Positions 34,056-43,145 of a DNA stretch of 64,000 bases are shown here, piece by piece. Source of the DNA: VRUE01 sp035693025 (GTDB taxonomy: Bacteria > Actinomycetota > Thermoleophilia > Solirubrobacterales > 70-9); the NCBI GenBank assembly GCA_035693025.1, contig DASSHI010000036.1:1-64000 (forward strand), given 5' to 3'. The translations under genes were made by a program, and so were the position numbers. The stretch's first letter is position 1; each line of letters starts with the position of its first letter. Under the pieces are notes generated by a model. The model was not told where the DNA came from. It saw only the letters and a list, made by a program, of their open reading frames with translations, and searched no databases.

Positions 34056-37000
34056 TTGAGAAGCCACTCGAAGGCATCGACCGCGGGATCGACCATGCGC
34101 CTGGGAGCCGCGGCTCGCCTCGCCATCTCTCTTTCGGCGGGAGCCCTTGCGCTGATGGCCCTGACCGCAGCCCCTGCCGGCGCCGCGCAGGTCCCCGTCT
34201 TCAACACCTTCGGCAGCGCCGAACAGCCGCACTTCGACTTCAACCGCAACCTGACGGTCGACCAGTCGAACGGCGATGTTCTCGTCGAGAACGGCCAGTT
34301 CGGGGGGTCCATCCGCCGCTACAAGCCCGACGGCACGCCCGACAACTTCTCCGCCCTCGGCACCAACGCGATCGACGCCCAGGGCCCGGGCGACGGAACG
34401 CCGCAGGGCGAACTGAACTTCAATCAGGCCGTCTCCGGTGAACTCCAGATCGCGGTCGATAACTCCGGCACCGCGACCGATGGCGACATCTATGTAGTGC
34501 AGGCGCAGTTCGCCCTGGTCGACATCTTCTCCTCGGCCGGCAACTACCTCGGCCAGCTCACCGCCGCCGGTGCGACCAGCTTCAGCGGAGTACACGGCGT
34601 CGCGGTGGACTCCAAGGGCAACGTCTACGTCGGCGACTACGGCGGGGTGCACAAATTCGACCCGGCCGGCAACCCGCCGGTCAACGCCGACAACGTCGCC
34701 AACTTCTCGGGCAACTCCCACAACTTGGCCGCTGGGGCGGGCCCCACCGCCGGCTACATCTTCGTGGCGGGAGAAGGCCTCGAAAAACGCAACGCCACGA
34801 CGGGCAAACTGGCGTACACGCTCGATACCGACGTCCAAAACGTCGCGGTCGATCCCGTCAGCGGGCGCGTATATGCCCTCGTCAATGCCGCAGGTGTCCA
34901 GGAAGTCAGGACCTATGACGCCTCCGGCGCCGCACCCAGCCTCGTCTCCTCCGTCCCTAACACCTCATTTGGCGGCCTGGAAGGAATAGCGGTCGACGGC
35001 TCGACCGGTACGCCCTATGTGTCCAGAAGTCTCATCGGTCACGTCGAAAGCATCGAATACGTAACGGTCCCCGACGTCACCACCGGCACCGCCTCGCCCG
35101 GCCTCAGCTCGACGACGTTCGATGGCACGGTCAACTCGGCGGGCGTCGAACCAGCCGAAGCCTTCACCGACTGCCACTTCGAGTACGTCACCGAGGCGGC
35201 CTACGAAGCGCATAAAGCACAGGGCGGCTTCACCGACCTCAGCTCCGGCGGCTCGGTCCCCTGCGAAAGCTCAGACGGCAACCCGATCACCGGACCGGGC
35301 GAAATCCCCGAGGACTCCGGCGATCACCTCGTCGCCTCGACCCTCACCGGCCTGACGCCCAGCACCGCTTACCGCTTCCGGCTCGTCGCCGCCAACTCCA
35401 ACGGCGAAAACCACGGCGACGCAGTTCACTTCTCGACCCCGGGACCGCCGTCGATAGAGCGGGCCTTCGTCAAGGACGTCACCTCGACCTCGGCCGTGCT
35501 CGGTGCGGAAGCCAACCCCCATCTGCTCCCCACCACCTACCGCTTCGAATACGTCGATGACGCGACCTTCCAGGCCGACGTCGCATCCGCCGGCCCGGGT
35601 CACGGCTTCGACCACGCCACGATCCTTCCGCCAGGCGGCGGCGACCTCGGCGCGGGCGAAGACCCCCTCACCGTCTCAACTCAGCTGACGGGCCTGCTGC
35701 CAGGAGCCACCTACCACTCGCGCTTTGAGATCGAGAACTCCTCCGGCTCCCAGACCAGCCCCGATCACCCCTTCACCACCCAGGGCGGTCTCGGGCTCGG
35801 CTTCCAGCTCGCCGACAACCGCGCCTGGGAGCTGGTCTCACCGCCGAACAAGCACGGCGGCGGGCTCCTGTTCCCCCCCGAAGGCGTCATCCAGGCGGCC
35901 GCCGACGGCAGCGGCATCGCCTACCAGAGCGCCGGCTCGATCGAAGCCGATCCGGAAGGCAACCGGGCGATCGAAGACGCGACGATCCTCTCGCGCCGCG
36001 CCGCCGGCGGGAGCTGGGGCTCCGAAGACGTCACCTCGCCGCATAGCGAAGCGACCCCGCTGCGCTTCAGCCCGGAATTCAAGACCTTCAGCCCGAACCT
36101 CGAGAAGGCGGTCTTCGAGCAGACGGACGGCACCCTGCTCTCCCCCGAAGCCTCCGAACAGACCGCCTACCTGCGCGGCAACACCACCCCTCCCACCTAC
36201 ACCCCGCTGGTCACCGGCAAGGAAGGCTTCGCCAACGTGCCGGAAGGCACGGTCTTCGGCGGCGGCAACGGATCGGGCCGCGCCCTGATCGAGCTCGCCG
36301 CCGCCAACGCCTCGCTCACGCACGTCGTACTCAATTCCATTCCGCCGCTGCTCAGCGGCGCGGCTCCCGCAAGCCTCTACGAGTGGGCCGCCGGCCGGCT
36401 GCAGCCGGTCAGCGAACTGCCGGTGAGCGAAGGCGGCGGCGTGGTGCGAGGAGAAGGCGGCTCGGGGTTCGGCTCGGTGCAAAACGCGGTCTCCGAAGAC
36501 GGCTCCCGGGTCTTCTGGGGTGGCGGAGGGAGTTATCCTGGCCTGAGCGCGCTCTACGTCCGCGACACCGCAAACGAAGAAACCGGGCGCCTCGACCTCA
36601 AGCAGCCCGGCGCGAGCGGCAATGGACCGGCCAACCCGGCCTTCCAGGGCGCGAGCGCCGACGGCTCGGTGGCCTTCTTCAGCGACCAGCAGCAGCTGAC
36701 CGCGGACGCCAGCGCACCGGAACCGGTACATCAAACTGCCGACCTCTACCGCTGCGAGGTCGCACCGGTCGCCGGCACGCTCGGCTGCGCCGGCCTGACC
36801 GACATCAGCGCGCCGCGCGAAGGCTCGGGCGAAAGGGCCGAATTCCTCGGCACCGTCCCCGGCCTCAGCGAAGACGGCTCGCGCATCTACTTCGTCGCCA
36901 AGGGCGTGCTCGACACGGCGCCCAACGAAGCCGGCGATACCGCCGTTCCCGGCCAGCCCAACCTCTACCTCTGGCAGCAGGGCCAGGGCAGGCGCTTCAT

Positions 37001-37970
37001 CGCGACGCTCTCCGCAAGCGATGAGTCCGGTTGGGGGCTAGGACTGAACTCTGGAGACCGAGAAGGTCACGCCGCCCGAGTGAGCATGGCCGGCTCGCCC
37101 AACGGCCGCTACCTCAGCTTCATGTCGGAGCGCAGCCTGACGGGCTATGACAACCGCGACGCGCTCAGCGGCGAAGCAGACGAGGAGGTCTTCCGCTACG
37201 ACGCGCAGAGCGATCGGCTCGAGTGCGTCTCCTGCAATCCCTCCGGCGCCAGCCCCGACGGCGTGGAGTCGGACCCGGGTGGAAACAGCTCGATCTGGAC
37301 CGATCCGCATGGCCTCTGGTCCCAGCGCTGGGTCGCGGCGACCGTGCCCGAGGCAACCGAAAGCAAAACGACCGACGGACGCGTCTTCAACCGCCCCCGC
37401 GCCGCCCACGACGACGGCCGCGTCTTCTTCAACGCGATCGACTCCCTGGTCCCGGCTGACTCAAACGGCCAGTGGGACGTCTATCAGTGGGAGCCGGTCG
37501 GGACCGGCGACTGCACCGCCTCCTCGGGAGGGGCGGCGACCGTCCGCTCGGGCAGCGGCTGCGTCTCGCTCGTCTCCTCGGGCACCGCCGAAGAAGAAGC
37601 CGCCTTCCTCGACGCGAGCGAAGGCGGGAACGACGTCTTCTTCCTCACCCCCGCACAGCTGAACGAAACCGACCAAGACCACGAGGCAGACGTCTATGAC
37701 GCCCGCGTGGACGGCATCCCGGGGAGGCTGCCGAAGATCGCCGAATGCCTCGGCGAAGCCTGCCAGCCGGCAGCCCAATCGCCGAATGACGCAACCCCGG
37801 CAAGCGCCGCCTTCAAGGGCCAGGGCAACGTCAAGTCCACTCCGCGCAAGCGCTGCGCCAAGGGCAAGCGGGCGGTGCGCCGCAAGGGACGCACCCATTG
37901 CGTGCAACGCCACACCAGGAAGCAGCGAAAGCACCACAGAGCCCACGCCAACCGGAGGGCGCACCGATGA
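34056..37970 (+). CDS. Giant secreted beta-propeller/FN3 protein 1
   Basis: About 1304 residues from a TTG start with AAGGAGAG upstream; upstream in-frame starts have no ribosome-binding site. The signal peptide ends near APAGAAQ. An NHL-like propeller (about residues 45-330) is followed by two FN3-like units (LSTTFDGTVNSAG and TSAVLGAEANPHLLPTTY), then WD40/PD40-type propeller repeats (SEDGSRVFWGG, SADGSVAFFSD, SEDGSRIYFVA, SPNGRYLSFMS). The end is a Cys-containing basic tail (KRCAKGKRAVRRKGRTHC, then QRKHHRAHANRRAHR). Probably a surface protein; ligand unknown. ATGA overlap with the next gene. Confidence 0.78.
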   Translation: MRSHSKASTAGSTMRLGAAARLAISLSAGALALMALTAAPAGAAQVPVFNTFGSAEQPHFDFNRNLTVDQSNGDVLVENGQFGGSIRRYKPDGTPDNFSALGTNAIDAQGPGDGTPQGELNFNQAVSGELQIAVDNSGTATDGDIYVVQAQFALVDIFSSAGNYLGQLTAAGATSFSGVHGVAVDSKGNVYVGDYGGVHKFDPAGNPPVNADNVANFSGNSHNLAAGAGPTAGYIFVAGEGLEKRNATTGKLAYTLDTDVQNVAVDPVSGRVYALVNAAGVQEVRTYDASGAAPSLVSSVPNTSFGGLEGIAVDGSTGTPYVSRSLIGHVESIEYVTVPDVTTGTASPGLSSTTFDGTVNSAGVEPAEAFTDCHFEYVTEAAYEAHKAQGGFTDLSSGGSVPCESSDGNPITGPGEIPEDSGDHLVASTLTGLTPSTAYRFRLVAANSNGENHGDAVHFSTPGPPSIERAFVKDVTSTSAVLGAEANPHLLPTTYRFEYVDDATFQADVASAGPGHGFDHATILPPGGGDLGAGEDPLTVSTQLTGLLPGATYHSRFEIENSSGSQTSPDHPFTTQGGLGLGFQLADNRAWELVSPPNKHGGGLLFPPEGVIQAAADGSGIAYQSAGSIEADPEGNRAIEDATILSRRAAGGSWGSEDVTSPHSEATPLRFSPEFKTFSPNLEKAVFEQTDGTLLSPEASEQTAYLRGNTTPPTYTPLVTGKEGFANVPEGTVFGGGNGSGRALIELAAANASLTHVVLNSIPPLLSGAAPASLYEWAAGRLQPVSELPVSEGGGVVRGEGGSGFGSVQNAVSEDGSRVFWGGGGSYPGLSALYVRDTANEETGRLDLKQPGASGNGPANPAFQGASADGSVAFFSDQQQLTADASAPEPVHQTADLYRCEVAPVAGTLGCAGLTDISAPREGSGERAEFLGTVPGLSEDGSRIYFVAKGVLDTAPNEAGDTAVPGQPNLYLWQQGQGRRFIATLSASDESGWGLGLNSGDREGHAARVSMAGSPNGRYLSFMSERSLTGYDNRDALSGEADEEVFRYDAQSDRLECVSCNPSGASPDGVESDPGGNSSIWTDPHGLWSQRWVAATVPEATESKTTDGRVFNRPRAAHDDGRVFFNAIDSLVPADSNGQWDVYQWEPVGTGDCTASSGGAATVRSGSGCVSLVSSGTAEEEAAFLDASEGGNDVFFLTPAQLNETDQDHEADVYDARVDGIPGRLPKIAECLGEACQPAAQSPNDATPASAAFKGQGNVKSTPRKRCAKGKRAVRRKGRTHCVQRHTRKQRKHHRAHANRRAHR

Positions 37971-40900
37971 AGGAGAACAAGAGAATGCCCAAGCGCCTCT
38001 CGAGCCTCGCCACCCTGCTCGGCCTCGCCGGCCTGCTCTCGCTGGCGATCCTGCCGATCGCCTCTGCCTCCGCCGCCTCGCCCTGGTGGCAGGTGCTCTC
38101 CGGCTCCCGTCCGACGAACCTCTGGACGGCGACCGACAACGTGCAGGAAATCAGCTCCGAAGTGGACTCCGAAAGCGGCGCCCTTGCCGTCGGGATGACG
38201 GTGGACGGCAACTCGATCGGCTGCCTCGGCGGCGGCTCCTACTTCGGGTTCTACAGCGCCGACGAACTCTGCCAGCTGCTCGGTTACCCCGAAGCGATCG
38301 AAACGGCGGCCGATCTGAAGGCGGCGCTCGAAGGCCCCTTCGGCACGAGCACCGTCGAAGTGAGCGGCGGACCGGCGGGCAGTGCGCCGCTCGTGGTCAC
38401 CGTACCCGGTCGGCCCGCTCCGGAAATCAAGCTGAAGAATAATGCCGGGGAACCGTTCATCGGCACCGCGACGAACACCGTCCTCTCTCAGGGCGGCAGC
38501 GGCCGCCTCGTCCTCACCCTCACCAACCTCGGCAACGCTAAGCTCGACGCAACCTCCTCGCACGTCAAGATCGTCGACAAGCTGCCCGAAGGCGCGATCG
38601 CCACCGGGGTCGAAGCGATCGCCGGCTTCCAGGACAAGTCCGGCCCGGTCCAGTGCGCGGTCGAAGCCCCCGAGGAAGTCATCTGCAAATTCGAAGGCGA
38701 ACTTCCCTCCTTCGAAGCGATCGAAGTCGAAATCCTCACCAGCCTCCCCGGCAGCCCGCCCGTCGCCCTGGGCGGAGCGCCGGGAGAGGTCTCGGTATCG
38801 GGCGGCAACGCCCCCGCGGCAAGCGCCCCCCAGACGCTGAACGTCAGCCCCGATCCGGTCAGGTTCGGGATCGAACGCTTCTCGGCCGAAGCCGAAGAAG
38901 AGGGTGGCTCACCCGTGCGACAGGCCGGCTCCCATCCCTTCCAGTTCACCACCACCCTGCAGCTGAACGCGGGCGCGGTCAGCGGCGATGACCTCACCAA
39001 GATCGTCGAACAACCGGCGCTGCCGCGCAACCTGCGCTTCCCGTTGCCCGCCGGGCTGATCGGCAACGCGACCATCGCGCCGCAGTGCACGATGACCGAC
39101 TTCCTCACCCGCCCCCCTAACGAAATCTTCCTCAACAGCTGCCCCGACGAGAGCGCGATCGGCGTCGCCTCGGTGACGATCATCGCCCCGGGCAGCCTCG
39201 GCCTGGTGCGCCAGGCGGTGCCGGTCTTCAACCTGCCCCCCGCCCACGGCGAGCCGGCCCGCTTCGGCATCTTCCCCGTCGGGGACCCGGTGGTGATCGA
39301 CACCGCGCTCGAGCCCGACGACAAATACCGCATCGTCGCCTCGGTCTCAAACGTCACCCAGCTCGCCCAGCTCCTCGCCTCCACGACGACGCTCTGGGGC
39401 ACGCCGGGGGACCCGCGCCACGACAACGCCCGCGGCTGGAGCTGCACCGACAGGATTTTCAAGACCAATCCCTGCGCCAGGCCCAGCGGCCTGGGCGAAG
39501 GGGCCTTCCTGCGGATGCCGGTCAACTGCAACTCCCCGCTCGACTTCGGCATGGCGGTCGAACCGTGGAACGCGCCGCTCGGCTCGGTGATCGACAGCAC
39601 CTCCGCCAGCGGCGAGCCGATGCTCGGCTGCAACAGGGTCCCCTTCGACCCGACGGTCAGCTCCGCTCCGACCGCAAAGCTCGCAGAGAGCCCGAGCGGC
39701 CTGGACTTCAAGCTGACGATGCCCAACTCGGGCCTTTTGAACAAGGACGCGATCGCCGAAGGCCAGCCCAAGAAGGTCGAAGTCACCATGCCCGAGGGGA
39801 TGACCCTGAACCCCTCCGCCGCCGAAGGCCTCGCGACCTGCTCACCGGCCGACTACGCGAGGGAGAGATTCGACTCCCGCCCCGGCGAAGGCTGCCCGGA
39901 AGCCTCCAAGATCGGCAACGTCAAGATCAAGACGCCGCTGATCGGCGATCAGATCGACGGCGCCCTCTATGAGGCCACCCCGCACGAAAACCCCTTCGAC
40001 TCCCTCCTGGCCCTATACATCGTCGCCAGGGCGCCGGAGCGAGGCGTCCTGGTCAAACTGCCGCTGAGGGTCGATACGAACAAGCAGAGTGGCCAGATCG
40101 TCACCACCCTCGACAACAGCCCCCAGCAGCCGATCGAATCCTTCGAAATGCACTTCCGCGAAGGCGGCAGGGCGCCATTGGTCACCCCGCCCGCCTGCGG
40201 GGATTACCCGATCGTCGCCAAGTTCGTCCCCTGGTCGGCCGCGGACCCCGACAACCCCGCACCGGGTGAAGTCGTCACCCGCACCTCCACCTTCACGGTG
40301 CAGCACGGGGTCGACGGCGGCCCCTGCCCCTCCGGCGGCCTGCCGCCCTTCGATCCCGGCTATGAAGCGGGCTCGATCAACAACGACGCCGGCTCCTTCA
40401 GCCCCTTCGACATGCGCCTCACGCGCAAGGACGGCGAGCAGGACATGACCAAGTTCTCCACCGTCTTGCCCCCGGGCGTCCTCGGCTCCCTGGCGGGGGT
40501 CGGCAAATGCCCCGATGCCGCCGTCGCTGCGGCAAAGGCGAAGACGGGCAAAGAGGAGCAGGCAAGCCCCTCCTGCCCGGCGAGCTCTGAGATCGGCAGA
40601 AGCACCGTCGGCGCCGGAGTCGGCTCGGTCCTCACCTGGATCCCGGGCAAGATCTACCTCGGCGGCCCCTACCACGGCGACCCGCTCAGTGTGATCGCGA
40701 TCACCCCCGCGGTGGCCGGGCCCTTTGACGTCGGCACCGTCGTCGTCCAGGAGGCGCTCACCTTGAACCCGAGGACCGCAGAAGTGGAAGTGGACGGCGC
40801 CCACTCAGACCCGATCCCCCACATCCTCGAAGGGATCCCGGCGAAGATCAGGGACCTGCGGGTCTACGTCGATCGCCCCGAGTTCATCTTGAACCCGACG

Positions 40901-41644
40901 AGCTGCGATGAATCAAGCGCCAAAGCGATCCTCTTTGGCTCCTACCTGGACGTCCTCAGCCCCGCTGACGATAAGCCCGCCGCCCTTTCGACCCGTTACC
41001 AGGCGGCAAACTGCCAGAACCTCGGCTTCAAGCCGCATCTCGCCCTGCAGCTGAAAGGCGGCACCAGGCGCGGTGGACACCCCGGCCTCAAAGCCACCTA
41101 CACCCCGAGGAGGGGAGACGCCAACCTCAAAGGCCTGACCGTCAGGCTGCCGAGCTCCGCATTCCTCGACCAGGCCCACATCCGCACGATCTGCACCAGG
41201 GTGCAGTTCGCAGCGGGAGGCGGAAACGGGGAACAGTGCCCCAAAGGCGCCCGCTACGGCTACATCAAGGCCTGGACCCCGTTGCTGGAAGAACCGCTCG
41301 AAGGCCCTGTCTTCCTGCGCTCCTCCAACCACAAGCTCCCCGACCTGCTCTTCGCCCTGCACGGGTTGGTCAACATCGAAGTCGACGTGCGGATCGACTC
41401 CGCCCACGGCGGGATCAGGGCATCGCTCGAAGACGCCCCCGACGCAACCCTCTCCAGGGTCGTCCTGCACATGCAGGGCGCCAAGAAGGGGCTGATCATC
41501 AACTCCAAGAACCTCTGTGCCGCCACCAACCGGGCCAATGTGCTCGCCAGCGGGCACAACGGCAAGCAGTTCCACACGCACCCGCTGATGAAGGCTCAGT
41601 GTGGGAAGGCCAGGCACAAAAAGCACAAGCGGCACCATCGGTAG
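37967..41644 (+). CDS. Giant secreted protein 2, co-operonic
   Basis: A 1225-residue exported protein starting at the ATG overlapping the previous stop (ATGA). The signal peptide (residues 10-36) ends SASAASPWW. The rest is beta-rich with repeated DUF11-like or carbohydrate-module-like blocks (TLTNLGNAKLD, LPEGMTLNPSAAEGLATC) and regularly placed Cys. The end is a short basic tail QCGKARHKKHKRHHR similar in type to its neighbours. No enzymatic motif seen. Glutamate is mostly GAA. Two hairpins follow the stop. Confidence 0.77.
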   Translation: MKENKRMPKRLSSLATLLGLAGLLSLAILPIASASAASPWWQVLSGSRPTNLWTATDNVQEISSEVDSESGALAVGMTVDGNSIGCLGGGSYFGFYSADELCQLLGYPEAIETAADLKAALEGPFGTSTVEVSGGPAGSAPLVVTVPGRPAPEIKLKNNAGEPFIGTATNTVLSQGGSGRLVLTLTNLGNAKLDATSSHVKIVDKLPEGAIATGVEAIAGFQDKSGPVQCAVEAPEEVICKFEGELPSFEAIEVEILTSLPGSPPVALGGAPGEVSVSGGNAPAASAPQTLNVSPDPVRFGIERFSAEAEEEGGSPVRQAGSHPFQFTTTLQLNAGAVSGDDLTKIVEQPALPRNLRFPLPAGLIGNATIAPQCTMTDFLTRPPNEIFLNSCPDESAIGVASVTIIAPGSLGLVRQAVPVFNLPPAHGEPARFGIFPVGDPVVIDTALEPDDKYRIVASVSNVTQLAQLLASTTTLWGTPGDPRHDNARGWSCTDRIFKTNPCARPSGLGEGAFLRMPVNCNSPLDFGMAVEPWNAPLGSVIDSTSASGEPMLGCNRVPFDPTVSSAPTAKLAESPSGLDFKLTMPNSGLLNKDAIAEGQPKKVEVTMPEGMTLNPSAAEGLATCSPADYARERFDSRPGEGCPEASKIGNVKIKTPLIGDQIDGALYEATPHENPFDSLLALYIVARAPERGVLVKLPLRVDTNKQSGQIVTTLDNSPQQPIESFEMHFREGGRAPLVTPPACGDYPIVAKFVPWSAADPDNPAPGEVVTRTSTFTVQHGVDGGPCPSGGLPPFDPGYEAGSINNDAGSFSPFDMRLTRKDGEQDMTKFSTVLPPGVLGSLAGVGKCPDAAVAAAKAKTGKEEQASPSCPASSEIGRSTVGAGVGSVLTWIPGKIYLGGPYHGDPLSVIAITPAVAGPFDVGTVVVQEALTLNPRTAEVEVDGAHSDPIPHILEGIPAKIRDLRVYVDRPEFILNPTSCDESSAKAILFGSYLDVLSPADDKPAALSTRYQAANCQNLGFKPHLALQLKGGTRRGGHPGLKATYTPRRGDANLKGLTVRLPSSAFLDQAHIRTICTRVQFAAGGGNGEQCPKGARYGYIKAWTPLLEEPLEGPVFLRSSNHKLPDLLFALHGLVNIEVDVRIDSAHGGIRASLEDAPDATLSRVVLHMQGAKKGLIINSKNLCAATNRANVLASGHNGKQFHTHPLMKAQCGKARHKKHKRHHR

Positions 41645-41668
41645 GCGCCAAGGCAACCCCCCCACGCA

Positions 41669-41737
41669 GCCATCTGCTCCCTCCCGGCAGATGGCGTCCC
41701 AGACCCGCCAACGGCCCGGTTCCCCCGGGCCGCTGGC
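41669..41737 (+). terminator. Double hairpin terminator of the giant-protein operon
   Basis: The first hairpin has perfect 9-bp arms GCCATCTGC/GCAGATGGC (41669-41677, 41687-41695). The second has CGGCCCGG/CCGGGCCG (41712-41719, 41725-41732), extended by GCCA/TGGC, and is followed by TTT. Confidence 0.7.
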
Positions 41738-41764
41738 TTTATCGGCCGTGGGGGGGGAACTTCC

Positions 41765-41802
41765 GCGGCTGGTCTCTCAGGTACGCATGAGAGACCAGCC
41801 GC
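41765..41802 (+). promoter_or_regulatory. 15-bp perfect inverted repeat across a start codon
   Basis: GCGGCTGGTCTCTCA and TGAGAGACCAGCCGC are perfectly complementary with an eight-base spacer GGTACGCA; the ATG at 41787 straddles the spacer/arm border. It is either an autoregulatory operator or an RNA hairpin that hides the start codon. Confidence 0.75.
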
Positions 41803-42260
41803 CGCATTCCGAGGACTTCGCAAGCTCCTTCGAGGCCGCCTTCGCCCGACTCCAGATTCGTGTCGAGCGCGCCTGCATGGGTGAATCGCCCTCCAATTGG
41901 CCCGCCCAGGTCGCGGCGGCGACCCGCGCGGCACTCGCTTTCGCCGCTGCGCGCCCCGAGCTTGCCTATGCGTTGACAAGCGGCGCTCTGGCAGAGGGAA
42001 AAAACGGATTCGCCCGCTATGACCGCATGCTCGACCATTTCGCCGAGCGGCTGCGCCCCGGCCGTGCCGAGCGCCCCGAGGGCGAGGCCTTGCCTGAGAT
42101 CACCGAGAAGGCGATGGTCGGCGGCCTGGCGATGATGATCGCCCACCGGGTCGACACCGGCCGCGCACCCGAGCTGCCGGCGCTGGCTCCAGAGGCGGTC
42201 CAGTTCGTGCTCACCCCCTACCTCGGCGCCGAGCGTGCCCGCCGGGCGGGCGAGGCCTGA
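41787..42260 (+). CDS. TetR-type ligand domain lacking the DNA-binding domain
   Basis: A 157-residue helical protein resembling the C-terminal part of the neighbouring TetR proteins (ARPELAYALTSGALAEG, then LPALAPEAVQFVLTPYLGAERAR, like LVFTTLAPYLGGEKA in 32314-33711). No HTH precedes it: upstream in-frame sequence is low-complexity and interrupted by the terminator hairpins. It may be a truncated regulator or a dominant partner that forms heterodimers with the full-length paralogues. Start ATG lies in a perfect inverted repeat. Confidence 0.6.
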   Translation: MRDQPPHSEDFASSFEAAFARLQIRVERACMGESPSNWPAQVAAATRAALAFAAARPELAYALTSGALAEGKNGFARYDRMLDHFAERLRPGRAERPEGEALPEITEKAMVGGLAMMIAHRVDTGRAPELPALAPEAVQFVLTPYLGAERARRAGEA

Positions 42261-42296
42261 TTCGTCACGGCCGGGCCGGGTCGCTCACGAGGCTGT

Positions 42297-42926
42297 CTAC
42301 GCGACCGCACGCAGGTGCCGGCGCCGTCTCGCTCCCTGGGCGAGGCGATCCGCCTCGCCCATCCCGAGGAAGGGGACGGCGAGCACATAGACGACGGCTG
42401 GTGCGAGCTCGGCGAGCTCGCCTGCGTTTCCGCTGACGACGCGTTGCTCAACGAGCGCTTCTGCAGCGGCCAGCGCGCCGCTTGCGGCGCTCGCCGGCAC
42501 ACCGGCCTCGGCCAGCTCGTGGCCATGCTCGAGGAACTCCAGCAACGCCGACCGGGCCGAGTTTCGCAGTACCGCCGCGCGGCCGTCCGCCGTCCGCGCG
42601 TCCACGAGCGCGACGTAGGCGAACGCCGGCCTCTCGGCGAGCATGGCCAGCAGCCCTGCGGCGCCCTCGCGCAGGGTGATTGACCAGGGCCGCCCGGGCG
42701 AGGCCACGGCCTCCAACGCCGTCCATGCCGCGTCGACCAGGGACTGCATCGTCGCCCCCAGGCATTCCTCCAAGCCGGAGAACTCGCGCTCGAAGGTCTC
42801 GCGCGAAACCCCGGCCGCACTGCAGACATCCTCGATCGTCGTGCGTGCGAATCCCCGGGTCGCGCAGCACTCCGCCATCCCGATCAGGATCCACTCACGC
42901 TCAGGGTGGGAGGCCGATAGCGCCAC
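42297..42926 (-). CDS. TetR-family regulator
   Basis: About 209 residues from a GTG (ALSASHPEREWILIGMAECC). The HTH is GFARTTIEDVCSAAGVSRETFEREFSGLEECL, followed by a helical ligand domain ending in PAVVYVLAVPFLGMGEADRLA, similar to the double TetR at 32314 and the HTH-less protein at 41787. A -10-like TACAAT (minus strand) and TTACGTAA palindrome sit immediately upstream, inside the motif shared with 33890-33909. Longer in-frame extensions to 43145 run through a repeat and are unlikely. Confidence 0.82.
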   Translation of the reverse strand: MALSASHPEREWILIGMAECCATRGFARTTIEDVCSAAGVSRETFEREFSGLEECLGATMQSLVDAAWTALEAVASPGRPWSITLREGAAGLLAMLAERPAFAYVALVDARTADGRAAVLRNSARSALLEFLEHGHELAEAGVPASAASGALAAAEALVEQRVVSGNAGELAELAPAVVYVLAVPFLGMGEADRLAQGARRRRHLRAVA

Positions 42927-42931
42927 GTTAC

Positions 42932-42951
42932 GTAAACGCGATTGTACACCC
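42932..42951 (-). promoter_or_regulatory. Shared TetR-operator-like motif, copy 2, with -10 box
   Basis: GTAAACGCGATTGTACACCC on the plus strand matches 33890-33909. On the minus strand it contains TACAAT followed by CGCGTTTAC, directly before the TetR GTG. It overlaps the palindrome TTACGTAA (42928-42935). Consistent with autoregulation. Confidence 0.5.
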
Positions 42952-43071
42952 CCGCGAAAGAATTCAAGACGAAGCAGTACCGAATGAGAGAGGGTTGAGG
43001 GGAGGGGAGAAGGTCTTCCTCCGCTCTCTACCTCCAAAGCCCCCGACGCGGATCGCCGCAACCCCGAGCCT

Positions 43072-43111
43072 GGCACGCCTGCGGCGTGCGCTTGCGGGGC
43101 AGCGGCTCCGC
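43072..43111 (+). repeat. 40-bp hairpin module before dprA (inverted copy at 44973)
   Basis: It contains GCACGCC-TGC-GGCGTGC and TTGCGGGGCAGCGGCTCCGCG. The reverse complement of 44973-45012 matches it at 36 of 40 bases, with the changes mainly in the hairpin loop. The two copies flank dprA and the next gene in opposite orientation. Confidence 0.75.
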
Positions 43112-43145
43112 GCCCGAGGGGAGCCACGATCGAGGAGGACGCCAC

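Noticed and set aside
42927..43145. N-terminal extension of the TetR gene to 282 residues
   Set aside because: It would read through the hairpin module before dprA; TetR length and the -10 box fit the start at 42926.
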